The notes under the pieces were generated by a model, which saw only the letters and a program-made list of their open reading frames with translations, was not told the DNA's origin and ran no database searches. Positions 20,611 to 31,759 of a stretch of DNA of 64,000 bases are shown here, piece after piece. Numbering within the stretch: the first letter of the stretch is position 1; the number at the start of each line of letters is the position of its first letter. The stretch is taken from positions 22,579,001 to 22,643,000 of the forward strand of contig JAYKKI010000027.1 in NCBI GenBank assembly GCA_039881145.1, read 5' to 3'. This DNA comes from Druceiella hillmani (lineage: Eukaryota; Arthropoda; Insecta; Lepidoptera; Hepialidae). A program made the translations under genes and the position numbers.

Positions 20611-21486
20611 ATAAAACAATACAAAATCTATATCAAAATACACGATATTTAAAAAGTCATATCGTTTTATTAAATTAAGTTAGAAATTTTAATTTTTCCT
20701 AATTTGTAGATTTTAGTATTTGATATTAATTTCTACTTGATACCTCCATCCGCTCCTGAGAAAAAGGGTTTCGGATGGACAACGAAATGATCATTAAAGG
20801 ATACAGACTTTTAATTTCACGGTAGGACGTCTTAAAAATGGTTATTCGCCAAAATATTAAATAATTGCAACGTTTAAGTAAATGCTGAAACTTTTTTAAA
20901 TAAGACAAAAACAAGGATAAAAATCATAATAATGGCCATGATTTATATTATACCCCCTCTGTCTTGTCCTCGAACTGTACTGATTATATAAAGTCCATGT
21001 TTATTATTTATTTTCTTTTAGATAAATACATTTATTAATTATGTATTATATTTTGCACGTAATGGCACAAGTTTTAAAAATAATTAAGTGTATGCGTTAA
21101 CATATTATATTTGTTATGCTATTATTCTCTATGTAAGTGGATAAAGTGTGATCAGTTTAACGTGCACTGCATTGTTTACACTTTTAGCCTGTGCACCCAA
21201 CTTTTTTCTATTCTCTCGTATATTTATTAAACAATTTACTTAATTATAACTAAGTATTCACATAAGCTCTCTGAGCTTAGGGCTTAAAGAGTAATTGAGA
21301 GAAAATTGATTGGCGTTATACAAAATGACCTTACAAAAAATGACTGGTTAAGAGAGCATAGCAAGGTTAGCGATGTTACAAAACGGGTAGCAACGTTAAA
21401 ATAAGAGTGGGCTGCTCATCTCACACTCAAACGGAGCTCATTGTACAAGGAAGTAATGAAATAGTGTAAGGAAGTGTTGGCTTTAT
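20611..21486. other. A+T-rich intergenic DNA, no gene seen
   Basis: No coding or repeat signal I can support. Confidence 0.45.
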
Positions 21487-21498
21487 TGAAAATATAAT

Positions 21499-21796
21499 AT
21501 TGAATATATTTGGCGTTAATTTGTAGAAATTCATTATTCACAATTAAATGAAACTACGTGATGTAGTATTATTTCTACTATCTCTAATTTCTTTACCACG
21601 ACCTAGGTTTCGTTGTATTACAACATATTCAGGTGGGATATTAGCAAAGATATCTTTGCTAATATCCCACCTGAAGATATTGTAAAGAATCTTTGCTAAT
21701 ATCCCACCTGAAGATATAATACAACGAAACCTAGGTCGTGGTAAAGAAATTAGAGATAGTAGAAATAATACTACATCACTTAGTTTCATTTAATTG
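21499..21796 (-). mobile_element. Foldback element, complete copy with TSD
   Basis: Tail at the left (TTGAATATATTTGGCG... from 21500), then a long hairpin: arm 21541-21645, perfect 42-bp central palindrome at 21631-21672, arm to 21796. A 34-bp piece near the centre (CTTTGCTAATATCCCACCTG) is duplicated. TGAAAATATAAT occurs at 21487-21498 and again at 21797-21808, immediately outside the element, a 12-bp target-site duplication. Orientation is opposite to the 48992 copy. The unit has no coding capacity. Confidence 0.85.
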
Positions 21797-21809
21797 TGAA
21801 AATATAATT

Positions 21810-22605
21810 TTATGCTATTTGTGTTTAAATAGGATTTCAGGTATATGGGCGCTACGGTTGGTAAACATTGAGAAATTGGGGTCGTATATTGGCAATAGCG
21901 CAGCGAATATAGTCTTCTAAATGGTCTAACGTCTGTGGTTTATCGTCATAGGTTCAACAATTCAATTCACAAGGGTATTACGCGAAATTATGCGCTCATC
22001 AAATGTTACCTGTAATTAGTTAACGATGTTGTTCGACGCTAATGATACTTTTAAACATTAAATTCGAATTTTCGTACTCTGCAGAATATTTAATATATGT
22101 TCTGTTGCGTTTGTTTATGGCATTAATGTTTTTAGGGTACAATCATAAATTCTTTTGTTAATTTTCTAATATTAAAAAACGCTTGTATAAAATAGGCGCT
22201 ACTGACTTAATTGTTTTAATTGTTCGTTAGTAAGTTATTATTATATCTTATTACTTTTGGCTGTAAATGAATTGACTTATTGATTAAACAATATCTCCGG
22301 TAGAATTGTCTGGTTAATGGTGTGAATCATTAACGCAATTTACTTATCACGATTCATAAAAAATATATTCCATAGTCTTTCTTAAATTTCGAAAATGCAG
22401 GTATTCCCATTGTATTTCCGGTCTAAATTTTAGTTCTTGTCACTCTGTATTTGTATGGTTATGAATTGTATTCGAAAAATATTAATCCTCTGTCTATTTC
22501 GTAATATCGAATATCGTTATAGTAAGAATCATTTGTCTTTCATAAATTACATACATAAGAACGATTTTCCACAGCGTTATTTGAATTGAGACGGACTTGT
22601 CATTA
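21810..22605. other. A+T-rich intergenic DNA, no gene seen
   Basis: No motif or repeat recognised. Confidence 0.45.
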
Positions 22606-22609
22606 ATAT

Positions 22610-23275
22610 CAATGGCGATACATCACTCGCCTCTGATTTTTTAACGATATCGTGATTATGGCAGAGTCGCTGTATGCCCTTAGCGCAATGCTAAAGGACT
22701 TAAGCAACAGATAGATCTTAAAAAAACATGGACAAGACAAAGATCGAGTCTAACATCCATGTCGCACCTGTACCATTACATGTTAGGAATGCTACTCTTG
22801 AAATTGTTGATTGTATATTAAACTCCGGGAAACAGGTCGATGGAAAATCCAAGTCGGGCGAGCAATGTTCGAGAAACTTTACCGTGTCATCTGATAAAAA
22901 TATACTAGTGTTCAAAGATAGAGGTTTTCAACCAGCGTGTGTCGCTAGTGGTGACATATCGACATAAAATGTGGTGCAGAAGAAACCGTCAAGTTACTTA
23001 GCACGCTATGGAAAGCTTGAGGCTTCTCTATGACACGTGAACCGTAATAAGGAGATCCGTAGGATAACTTAATAGGTAGATATATAGATTGTAATGATTG
23101 GATATAAGCGGCATGAGGTTGATCATTGCGAGAATCCACGGGAGAGGACACTGTTCAGCGGTGGATGTTTTCCGGTTAATGATGACGAAGTGTAAGAATG
23201 ACTCATTCAGTATTTGTCTTCAACGTTGACTAATATTAAATGGTGCATTTATGTTAGTCTGCCTAGGTGGTAACG
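22610..23275. other. GC-richer block with open frames on both strands
   Basis: Base composition is nearer to balanced than anywhere nearby. A plus frame at 22728-22967 (79 codons, starting ATGGAC, with KTKIESNIHVAPVPLHVRN) and minus frames at 22718-22915 and 22945-23151 (with SYGSPYYGSRVIEKPQAF) overlap. I recognise none of them. Open frames on both strands with elevated GC suggest a coding relic, either a retroposed host exon or a transposon ORF. No splice sites or catalytic motifs settle the strand. Confidence 0.3.
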
Positions 23276-23279
23276 GAAA

Positions 23280-24950
23280 AATAAATGATTTTCGTTTACA
23301 AACATCAGAAAGCAATAAAATTGTATGAATATTTAACAAAAGCTAAATCCGATATGACATTAAAAATGCTCATATCAGTCCGCTTAATCCGACCTATTAG
23401 GGTATCAGATCGTGTGTGCGTGCTTCAGTGACTGAGGGCATTATTCGAACCTTCAATACATAGATATTTGAACGCTAAATAGTACTTGGTTTAAATTGTA
23501 ATTATTGAAGTGGTTATTTGAGTTATATATACTTTAATAAATTTTTCGATAACAATATCTATCCGTGATTATTAGTTAATGATTTACTAAAGGTGTAATT
23601 GTTTTAATCGAAAATAAAGACCAATTTATTAGTTATTAGGAGAGTATAAACTATTAATAAGTGAGTTGGAACTTTCGGATGCTAAAAAGAGATTGTGTGT
23701 AATCATTTCTTGACACAATGCTGAAACTAATTGACTAATTTTATTCATCTTCCAATATCTGAAATTTCTGTGCAAAATTTTTGACGCATTTCCTGTTGAC
23801 TTAATATCAAAAACGAAAATTTTCCTGAAAAAAGATTTAGTAATTTTGTATGTTAAGATTTATTCAAATCATTATTAAACATTAATATTATCTTTTCCGA
23901 AATTTCGTGAAGTTACTATGCTACTTGATACTTTTTGGTCTTTTCAAAATATTTAGGCAAATTATCTCTAGCAAAGACCATTAGGATATTATACTCCACA
24001 AATATTTTTTAGCCTTTCTATTATGAAAGACAATTATAAATATTTCTTTAGATCCTTCCACGCCTTTCCGTTTTTAATACTTCTTCAAGGAGTAGTCACC
24101 CTTCAATAAAAAGTGATAACCTTTCTATTTAACTTACTCCATTTTTATTGTATGTATTTCGTTCTCTCAATGCGGCGTGATAATATTATAGTGAAGATTT
24201 TCTTCCAATTTGAGCATAGAGCTTTTAAAGAAGGAACTCTTATTTAGACTATGGTAGACCGGATCATAAACGATTTTACAGAGAGTTCGATTATCGATTT
24301 AGAGATAATTATGACTGTTTATAGGAATTTAACCTCAGAGTGTGTTTTGGTTTTAATGCTACATATTTATGTGATAGACACAAGCCCGCCAAATTGGTTC
24401 TTCAACTGTATGTAGAATTTTCGATATTTTTATTGAAATAATTAGGGTAACTGTATTATGTCATAAAACTACCTTCATTGGTTTTGTAATAAATTGCACC
24501 TCTTGATTTTATAAATACTAAATACCAGATAATATTTAGTTCTAGAAATAAGTAGTACCCAAGCAGGTCCGTTTTATTATTCAAGACTTATAGAGTAATA
24601 TAATCACAATATTATTCGTGCAGGAAACGTGTAAACTCATTTTCGATTCAAGCGAAGATAATGTCCACAGGAACGGTCATATTTCAATAATATAATTTTT
24701 TTGTGAACTTACTTTTTTTGTAAGATAACTTACTTTTGGTATGTATAACTTCCTAGATTAATTTGTTTATCATCCAAATATCTAGTACTAGAAGTAGAAA
24801 ATATATTTTAAAAAATAGGTTAATTTCTATAAGAATACAAATAGTTAATTAGTTTTGCTTCTCCAATATCAAGAAATATAACCAGATTATCAGATGCGAT
24901 TGTTTTGTAACAAAAACGTACATAACCCCTAATTATTTAATATGGTATCC
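23280..24950. other. A+T-rich intergenic DNA, no gene seen
   Basis: A short GC-richer run (23385-23455) is the only contrast. No gene or repeat recognised. Confidence 0.4.
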
Positions 24951-24954
24951 CTCA

Positions 24955-25210
24955 TAGCAACCGGTGTTAACTACCTACAAAGCCCATCGCGACCACTACA
25001 CTTGGGGTAAGGACTTGAACCCAAATAAAGGCCACGAAGGAGATTCCTCGATAAAGGCGAAAATATTGCCTCCGATCCGGCGACAGCTCCGTGCTTTTCG
25101 CCTCCATAAATTAGCGCGATATCGGCCCAAATGTGTTTTTATTTGGGCGGTCGCCTTGGACTGGGGCGGGGCAATGCGGCTACGACGTATTTTATTTATG
25201 TCTGTAGTTG
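24955..25210. promoter_or_regulatory. GC-rich island, candidate conserved noncoding element
   Basis: Dense CpG and compact words: GCCTCCATAAATTAGCGCG, GATATCGGCCCAAATG, ATTTGGGCGGTCGCC. CCATAAA and TTTATG are binding cores of posterior Hox/Caudal-type homeodomains. A 96-codon plus frame spans it (start GTG/TTG-like, no family motif). The isolated, high-complexity GC-rich character inside an A+T desert is what deeply conserved enhancers look like, but conservation cannot be tested here. Confidence 0.3.
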
Positions 25211-25774
25211 CGGGTCTTTTACAGAACTATGTGAAAATTACGTCACGATTTTAGAAAAATAGTAATATATTCCATAAATACCTCTGTAGATAAAATTAAC
25301 TGCGAACATAAAGCACTATGCATAAGGTTTACAGATAATTTCATCCTAGTTTCATATTTAGAGTATTATTTTCATATGACTGAGAAGGTTCAGATTCTTA
25401 CAGGTGATATTTCAATTGGTCATTATATTCACAAAATCCACTTAATGAGATTATGCACTTACTGTATTAGTATTAAATAAATAATTTAACAAACGTCTTG
25501 CAACTCTTCTCATAAATTGTCAATTTGGTGTATTGAATTATGTAAATAGTAAAGGAAAATGTCAAGATACGGACTGGTGAAGTTGTGATCGACTTTTTTT
25601 GTAAGAGTGCCATGATTTCTTGTTATTTAAATATGGGAAGTACACTATTTATATTTTTAAATTAATAAATCTTTCAACGGTTTCCTCTTTCAAATCGGAA
25701 ATAAAACATATTGCCATTTCAAAAACTGTAATATTCATAATATCAAAGATTGCAAAAACAAAATTGTTCTGATT

Positions 25775-25822
25775 TATTTTTAAATTAAACTTATTTCAAT
25801 AAGTTTAACTTAAAAATAAATA
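25775..25822. repeat. Imperfect hairpin, ~22-bp arms
   Basis: TTATTTTTAAATTAAACTTATT and its near-exact inverse flank TCA. It could be a small stem-loop. It sits in A+T-rich DNA with no neighbouring gene. Confidence 0.6.
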
Positions 25823-26336
25823 TTGTTTTATTCGTCATGTATATAAATTATTATTTGCCTCTTAATAACAATATTAGTCTAATTTTCAAAATAGATGTTA
25901 CGAGGTTTATTTATTATTTCAAGTGGCGACACCAATAAATGTATTTCTAAACGCCAAAATTAAAAATGACCATATTTTGTGTTTTTATTTTCTTTTTGCC
26001 GACTGAATTGTTTTTGGACCTCGATTTCTCTTCCAAATACGATTAATGTGGCTGTTGTTTTCGGATCTGTACTGAACGATCCGGCTTGCTCAAGAATTTT
26101 TTTGTTTCCTAACTCTGAATTATCATAAAAGGCAATATTATATATAAAATAGATTATGCTTGCTTGCATTTATTTTGGCTTGAATGTATTTCGAACGAAG
26201 AGACATTCGATATAATCCGAAAATGTTCGAAATCTAATCCGACCACAAAATTGTCTCGAAGAGAAAAATATATATAAGGTGTCATAATCTCAATTTATAT
26301 TTATTACTGAAAATTCCAGTCATTTATAACAAAATG

Positions 26337-26516
26337 ATAAATTCTCCCCGTGTAAATTTAGAAACGTTTTTGTTTATGTGCTGCGACGAGTATATCAGAC
26401 AAGTTTCAGGCCTTCATCAAGCTGCAACGTTAGACATTGATATAATGAAAAATTATTTCCAAGAAAAAACAAACCCATTAGGCGAATGTTATAAAGAAAG
26501 TGATGTTTATGTCTAG
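26337..26516 (+). CDS. Small ORF, 60 codons, unrecognised
   Basis: A complete ATG-to-TAG frame with AAAATG context. Residues include LETFLFMCCDEYIRQVSG, LHQAATLDIDIMKNYF and TNPLGECYKESDVYV. The composition is less A+T-driven than chance frames here and contains few Lys/Asn/Ile runs. A CCAG at 26317-26320 could be a splice acceptor. I do not recognise the family. It could be the N-terminal exon of something larger, a transposon scrap or chance. Confidence 0.2.
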   Translation: MNSPRVNLETFLFMCCDEYIRQVSGLHQAATLDIDIMKNYFQEKTNPLGECYKESDVYV

Positions 26517-26519
26517 GAT

Positions 26520-27240
26520 ACTGGGTTTTAGGGACTACGTATCATTACTAGAAGCATATCATTGCAGCATCCATATACCACTGTATATAAGAGGGCTAAA
26601 CAAAACCAACAAACAAAGCATGTTCTGCAACTATTTGCCGGTGGGTAGTGTAAGTGGTTAATGTGATTAACAAAAAATCAAGATATTTTGCCAAGATTTT
26701 ATCAGTTGGGCTTCTATTCGTCTTATGATATGTTTTTCGATCGCAGATTTCTTAATTAACCATTTCCATGTTAAGGTTACAGACCAAAGGATGATAGAAA
26801 CCCACACATTACCTAATTCCGTAATCGGTAATAATTATAATAGAAAAAGAATTAATTATGTTATATTTTTCCGATTCTTTAGTGTATTTATGAAAAATAT
26901 TTACACGGACACCGAAGTGACATTACCATATTTTTATAACATTTAATAAAAGTTATTAGGATTAATAAATTAGACGTAGTAAATTATATCGTTTTTCTGT
27001 TTAATATAATAAAATTATTTAATAAAACAAGTAAAATACCCACATATTTATATTTTATATTGAAATACTTAAAAAAATGTTTCTTTTTCATGTTTATTGC
27101 AAGCGTGATTAAAAAGTTAGAAGGGGAAATGCATTACAAACGCGTTGGAGGTTCATATCGTTAAGAAAAGGACATAAAAATCTTAAACGTACCCTCCCAC
27201 TAGATAGAATCTGTGAGAAATAATTGTTCGTCGAGGATAT
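26520..27240. other. Intergenic DNA with a TATA-like motif
   Basis: CTGTATATAAGAGGGC near 26580-26595 is a good TATA-box match, but no initiator or gene follows at the right distance. Otherwise nothing is assignable. Confidence 0.3.
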
Positions 27241-27267
27241 TTGATGTGCTTAAAAAATAAACAGAAA

Positions 27268-27417
27268 ATTACGTTTCTTCGTCCGTATAATTTAAATACA
27301 CCTTCCTGTAAAATTTCATCGCCATTAAATCAACAAATTATGATGCTGATAAGGACGGATATGGCAAAATTACAAGGATTTCTTTTGTTTCCGTTTGACA
27401 ACAGAGCTTTAAAAAAA
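27268..27417 (+). CDS. Candidate internal exon, unrecognised
   Basis: ATAAACAG just before 27280 could be an acceptor, and AAAAAA|GTAAGG at 27418 is a good donor. The frame between reads ITFLRPYNLNTPS, then SPLNQQIMMLIRTDMAKLQ and GFLLFPFDNRALKK. No family match. The exon ends in phase 0 and does not join in frame to the candidate at 29880, so if real it belongs with other, unseen exons. Confidence 0.2.
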
Positions 27418-27944
27418 GTAAGGGATTGAAAAAAAATAAGAAGAGATTTAATGAAAATTATTCTTCAATATCTAAAAGAAGATAATGTAAATAATTATAA
27501 CAAGTAGAACAACTAATATCCGATTACGGAAAAAATAACTGAAAAGCACAGAATATAAACGTACAGAGTCTGTGAAATTCATAACGTTTTACATCCTAGG
27601 ACACTTGCTGGATCATGAGGAATCTAAGACATCTCATTTGTTGAAATTGTTTTAGGAGTTTAGTCTGTACGCGGGAACAAACTAATTTGAAAATCGTGTA
27701 CAACTCCCTATCAGATTGAGAGGATACACAAACATATGTGTATAGATTTTAACCAATATTGTATTTAAAAAAAAAAGAAATAAAAAATATTTTAAGAATG
27801 CTGTTCCGCATTCTGCTACTATTCTGCAGCACAATGAAAATTCCTCCTTTGATGAAAAATGCAACCTCCGTCTCTCCTCCAACTTGGAAATTTATTGCAT
27901 TTTATTATTAGCCTCGTAATTCCACTAATTGCATTTCTTAGTAC

Positions 27945-28180
27945 TAACTCTTTTACGCCCGTATGCACCACACACGATCAGGACTCTCAGTTGGATTTAC
28001 TGACAGTTAAAATCGTATTTTGTATGGATACTTTAGGAATTGGACCGTACAATAAAGTAAGGTCGATAAAGTAGACTCTTGTTTCGACTCGACAGTGAGA
28101 AATAGACACATTTTTAACTGGCAGTAAGTCCGACTGGCAGTCTTGAACATATGTGATGCACTCGGGCGTTAGTCATGTTA
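27945..28180 (-). mobile_element. MITE with terminal inverted repeats, copy 2
   Basis: TCAGGACTCTCAGTTGGATT...ACTGACAGTTAAAAT (27978-28013) is inverted at 28111-28146, and the match continues outward through ACGCCCGTATGCACCAC / ACGCCCGAGTGCATCAC, so each arm is ~60-70 bp. The spacer is ~100 bp and holds the GATAAAGTAGACTCTTGTTT phrase shared, inverted, with 14756-14933. Non-autonomous DNA transposon, superfamily unknown. Confidence 0.7.
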
Positions 28181-28261
28181 CCAAATTTCACTTGCGTGGC
28201 TTAGAACGCGACAAAGACTTCAATGGTAGTCTTTAAGCTAGTCGCAAAGTTATTGATTGAT

Positions 28262-28480
28262 TTATGATACTTTTATTTATTTACTTTTTTCTTAAGATTG
28301 CTGTTTTATATTTATTTACTTATTTCTTAAGATTGCTGTTTTATATTTATTTACTTATTTCTTAAGTTTGCTGTTTTTTATTCATTTCCCTATTTCTTAA
28401 ATTGCTGTTTTTTATTTATTTACTTATTTCTTAAGATTGCTGTCTTTTATTTATTTACTTATTTATTAATGCTGAATATT
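28262..28480. repeat. Minisatellite, ~36-bp unit, about 6 copies
   Basis: The unit TATTTATTTACTTATTTC plus TTAAGATTGCTGTTTT recurs at 35-37 bp steps. The first copies are almost identical and the fourth is the most diverged. Confidence 0.9.
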
Positions 28481-28489
28481 AAAATTAAC

Positions 28490-29090
28490 AAAATAATAGT
28501 TTGTGAAGTCTCGTGTCAGATTGAGTGAAAATAGAAATGGGTATAATATCAGAAAAAAAAATTCGGAATATACTGGACTACTTTAAAATTAAATAATACT
28601 TCCTATTTATCTTATTATTTCGCACATTGCAATATTGACTCTACTGCTTATGTTTATACTATTTTTAATCCAACAGGATAATAAATTATGAGAAATTCAA
28701 CTTGAAAAGTTTAATAAAAATGGAATAAAAAATATATAAAAAAGTCAAGAGAATTTACTTTGAATAGTGGAAAATTTCATACAGTGAAAATTGTATATTT
28801 ATAAAACTAAAAACAGGAGACTAAATGTAAATTTAGGTAGATTTTAAATTGATCCTAGTCTAACGCCTATATTTTACCTGAAATTATAATTATTTCACGC
28901 AGGAATATTAGACTATTTCGTGCATCGCTATGTACAAAAAAAGTTGTGAAAATTTTAAACATCTGAATTCTTGTATTTACTTTAAGATTATAGCGGTAAT
29001 AATATACTTAACAACGGATTTACGAAGCTTTCGAAGTTAAATATATATACAGTCAAATTAATGTTATAATAGGAATTAAACTGTAAATGT
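28490..29090. other. A+T-rich intergenic DNA, no gene seen
   Basis: No motif or repeat recognised. Confidence 0.45.
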
Positions 29091-29091
29091 T

Positions 29092-29111
29092 ATACATATA
29101 TACACACATAA

Positions 29112-29147
<36 letters not shown>

Positions 29148-29150
29148 TTT
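29092..29150. repeat. (CA)/(TA)n/(TG)n compound microsatellite
   Basis: TACACACATA, then (TA)n, then (TG)n. The CA and TG ends make it a self-complementary run. Confidence 0.9.
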
Positions 29151-29880
29151 AAAGATAATATAAAGAAATAAAAAATGGAAGAAAGAGAAAAATCTGGGAA
29201 GCAATAGAAACATTTTCGAGGACAAAATATAAAATGAATTTCAGATTCTAACTTATGTTGGATATTGTGATTGTAAAAGACTTTGTGTGAATTGAAAAGT
29301 GAATTATATTTCTATTTTTATTACGTAATTTTTTGATTACATAATTTTTACTGTAAATATTTCCGTGTAGAAATTTATTTTGATTAATTTCTATGTTGTC
29401 TTAAAACAGTCACAAGGTAGGGAAGTGTTGATTGTAGGGTTGTGGAAAATAATCTTAGGTTGGGAATTAATAAAATCACCATCCAAATTTGAAATAATGT
29501 TAATTAATATGTCACCCGAATAGAATATTTTTATTTTTTCCCTAAACATTAAGTGGTTTTTTATTGTAATGTTAGAGTATCAGAGCAATTCTGCCAGATA
29601 ACGCGAACTTAAGTTAGGATCTGGGTCAATAAGGCTTTTAATTTTTATAAATTGAATCTAGGTGCTTACGGTGGATGAAAATTACTGAAGAGGTCAAACA
29701 TTTTTTATTGGAAAATATTTCAAAGAAATGCGTGGTGTAGACAGACCTTCATATATTGTTGTGCATATATTTCGTGTTGCTTCGTTCGCTTTTCGACCTA
29801 TATGAAAATCATTAAGTGAGAGCATTGAAAATTTTCTTTGTGAAAATTTCATATTTTGTTTGTTCTTTACTCGCTAAAGA

Positions 29881-29987
29881 TCACTTAGAGCTAACTGAAG
29901 AGAAGACGGAAAACCGTGTTCTTTACACACTATCAGATATGTTCGAGAAAGTTAAAGAATTCTTTCCAGAAACCATTCAAAATATAG
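29881..29987 (+). CDS. Candidate internal exon, unrecognised
   Basis: The acceptor candidate is the pyrimidine-rich TTTGTTTGTTCTTTACTCG followed by CTAAAG. The donor is ATA|GTGAGT. The frame reads HLELTEEKTENRVLYTLS, then DMFEKVKEFFPETIQNI, an amphipathic helical stretch with Lys/Glu patterning. No ATG precedes it in frame. No family is recognised. Its phase does not connect directly with the 34084 exon. Confidence 0.25.
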
Positions 29988-30049
29988 TGAGTTTATTAGT
30001 TGTTATCTTAAAAATAAAAAATAGTATATTTAACACTTGAATAAATTGG

Positions 30050-30596
30050 CTTTATATTAAATAATATATTTTTATTAACAGTTATTTGCTATTGAATTTT
30101 GCCATTAGAGCAGTGTTCTTTAATACGCAATTCAAGATTATGTGTTAATGAAAGTTCAAGACTAGATTGGGGTGTTATAAAGTACTTTGATCATTTATAA
30201 ATAATTATTTTATTTATCTACTTTAATTTATTTAATTGATATATATATTTTATTATGGCTATAAATATTTATGGCTATATATGGCGAATTTATTGATAAT
30301 GGCTATAAATATTATATTACTCAAAGTTTATGATTATAATTTGACTTCAGTTTTGATTGTGTAATCTGATGTTATTTTCTATATTTTTGTGTTGCAAAAC
30401 CTAAAAATCAATAAAAGAAATGTATGCTTCATTTTTCTTCGAACTAAAGAATAAAATCCATAAATTGAATGAGACACACGTTAGAAAATCTTTATTATAA
30501 TTCGAGTCGCTTGATAAAAACAGGTTTCGAAAATAAATTTGCAATGTTAGGAAATAATCGTTTGGGAAACCGTTGTTTTATACGATAGAAGAAATG
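30050..30596. other. A+T-rich intergenic DNA, no gene seen
   Basis: ATGGCTATAAATATT is locally repeated near 30255-30310. Nothing else is recognised. Confidence 0.4.
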
Positions 30597-31210
30597 CGAG
30601 AGCAATGTATGGAAAGCGTTCAAAGGAATATCTATAATTTTGTCGATATTAACAATTAATTTACATATTTGAGAAATTTAAAAATTAATTCAAATAAGAT
30701 AATTATTTTGATTATTTTTCTCTTCTATGTCGATCATTACAACAAATCGGTCAATGGTTTTCATTAAGGTAATTTTATGAAATAAACCGAAAAATGAGCA
30801 AAAGTGCAATGTATGGAAAACGTTCAAAGGAATATCTAGGATTTTGTCGATATTAATAATTAATTTACTTAATTGAGAAATTTAAAAATTAATCTAAATC
30901 AGATAATTATTTTGATTATTTTTCTCTTCTATGTCGATCATTACAACAAATCGGTCAATGGTTTTCAATAAGGTAATTTTATGAAATAAACCGAAAATTG
31001 AGCAAAAGTGCAATGTATGGAATATGTTCAAAGGAATATCGAAGGTTTTGTCGATATTAACAATTAATTGAAATAATTGAGAAATTTAAAAATTAACCGA
31101 AATAAGATAATTATTTTGATTACTTTTCTCTTTTGTGTCGATCATTAAAACAAATCGGTAAATGGTTTTTATTAAAGTTATTTTATGAAATAAATCGAAA
31201 AGTGGGTAAA
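30597..31210. repeat. Satellite array, ~201-206 bp unit, 3 copies
   Basis: GCAATGTATGGAAAGCGTTC and variants recur near 30604, 30810 and 31011, each followed by CAAAGGAATATC, TTTTGTCGATATTAA, ATGTCGATCATTA.AACAAA and AATAAACCGAAAA. The first two units are very similar and the third is more diverged. Confidence 0.9.
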
Positions 31211-31680
31211 ATAGACAATTTATTATTGTAATCATATTCCTTAAAGCTTTTTGTTGAATATAATTAAAAAAAAAATTTTTAATCAAGTTATCGTACACTA
31301 TTCTGTTGAAATACTTGGTATCTCCACAAAATATTCTATTTTGCGTTGTAGGTTTGCAAAGACGTATCACATTTTGAAATACCAGATATTAATGTAAAGC
31401 TTATTTCATTACAATTAATTTCATAAATATCACTTAATATTATCTTTCTAAGGTACATTTAATATAATCTTTCTCTATCTTATTCGTTTTCCGTACAGTA
31501 CATCGTAAAAATAAATGAAGTGAAGGAATAACAGTTCATTTAAAACAACGGCCCTCATACATCTCACACGTTTTGATTACGTGTTGCTACGCCCCTTTAA
31601 TTATCATTTGGTTAATTAAATTAACTAAAGAACGCAAATAAGAGAATTGGTAATAAATTTAGTAAATAATTGAAGAATTC

Positions 31681-31693
31681 ACATATGTATATC

Positions 31694-31755
<62 letters not shown>
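31681..31755. repeat. (AT)n microsatellite at mariner 5' side
   Basis: A pure (AT)n run of ~55 bases ending ~105 bp before the transposase start. The left terminal repeat of the mariner should lie about here and is not found. Confidence 0.95.
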
Positions 31756-31756
<1 letters not shown>

Positions 31757-31759
31757 GTA

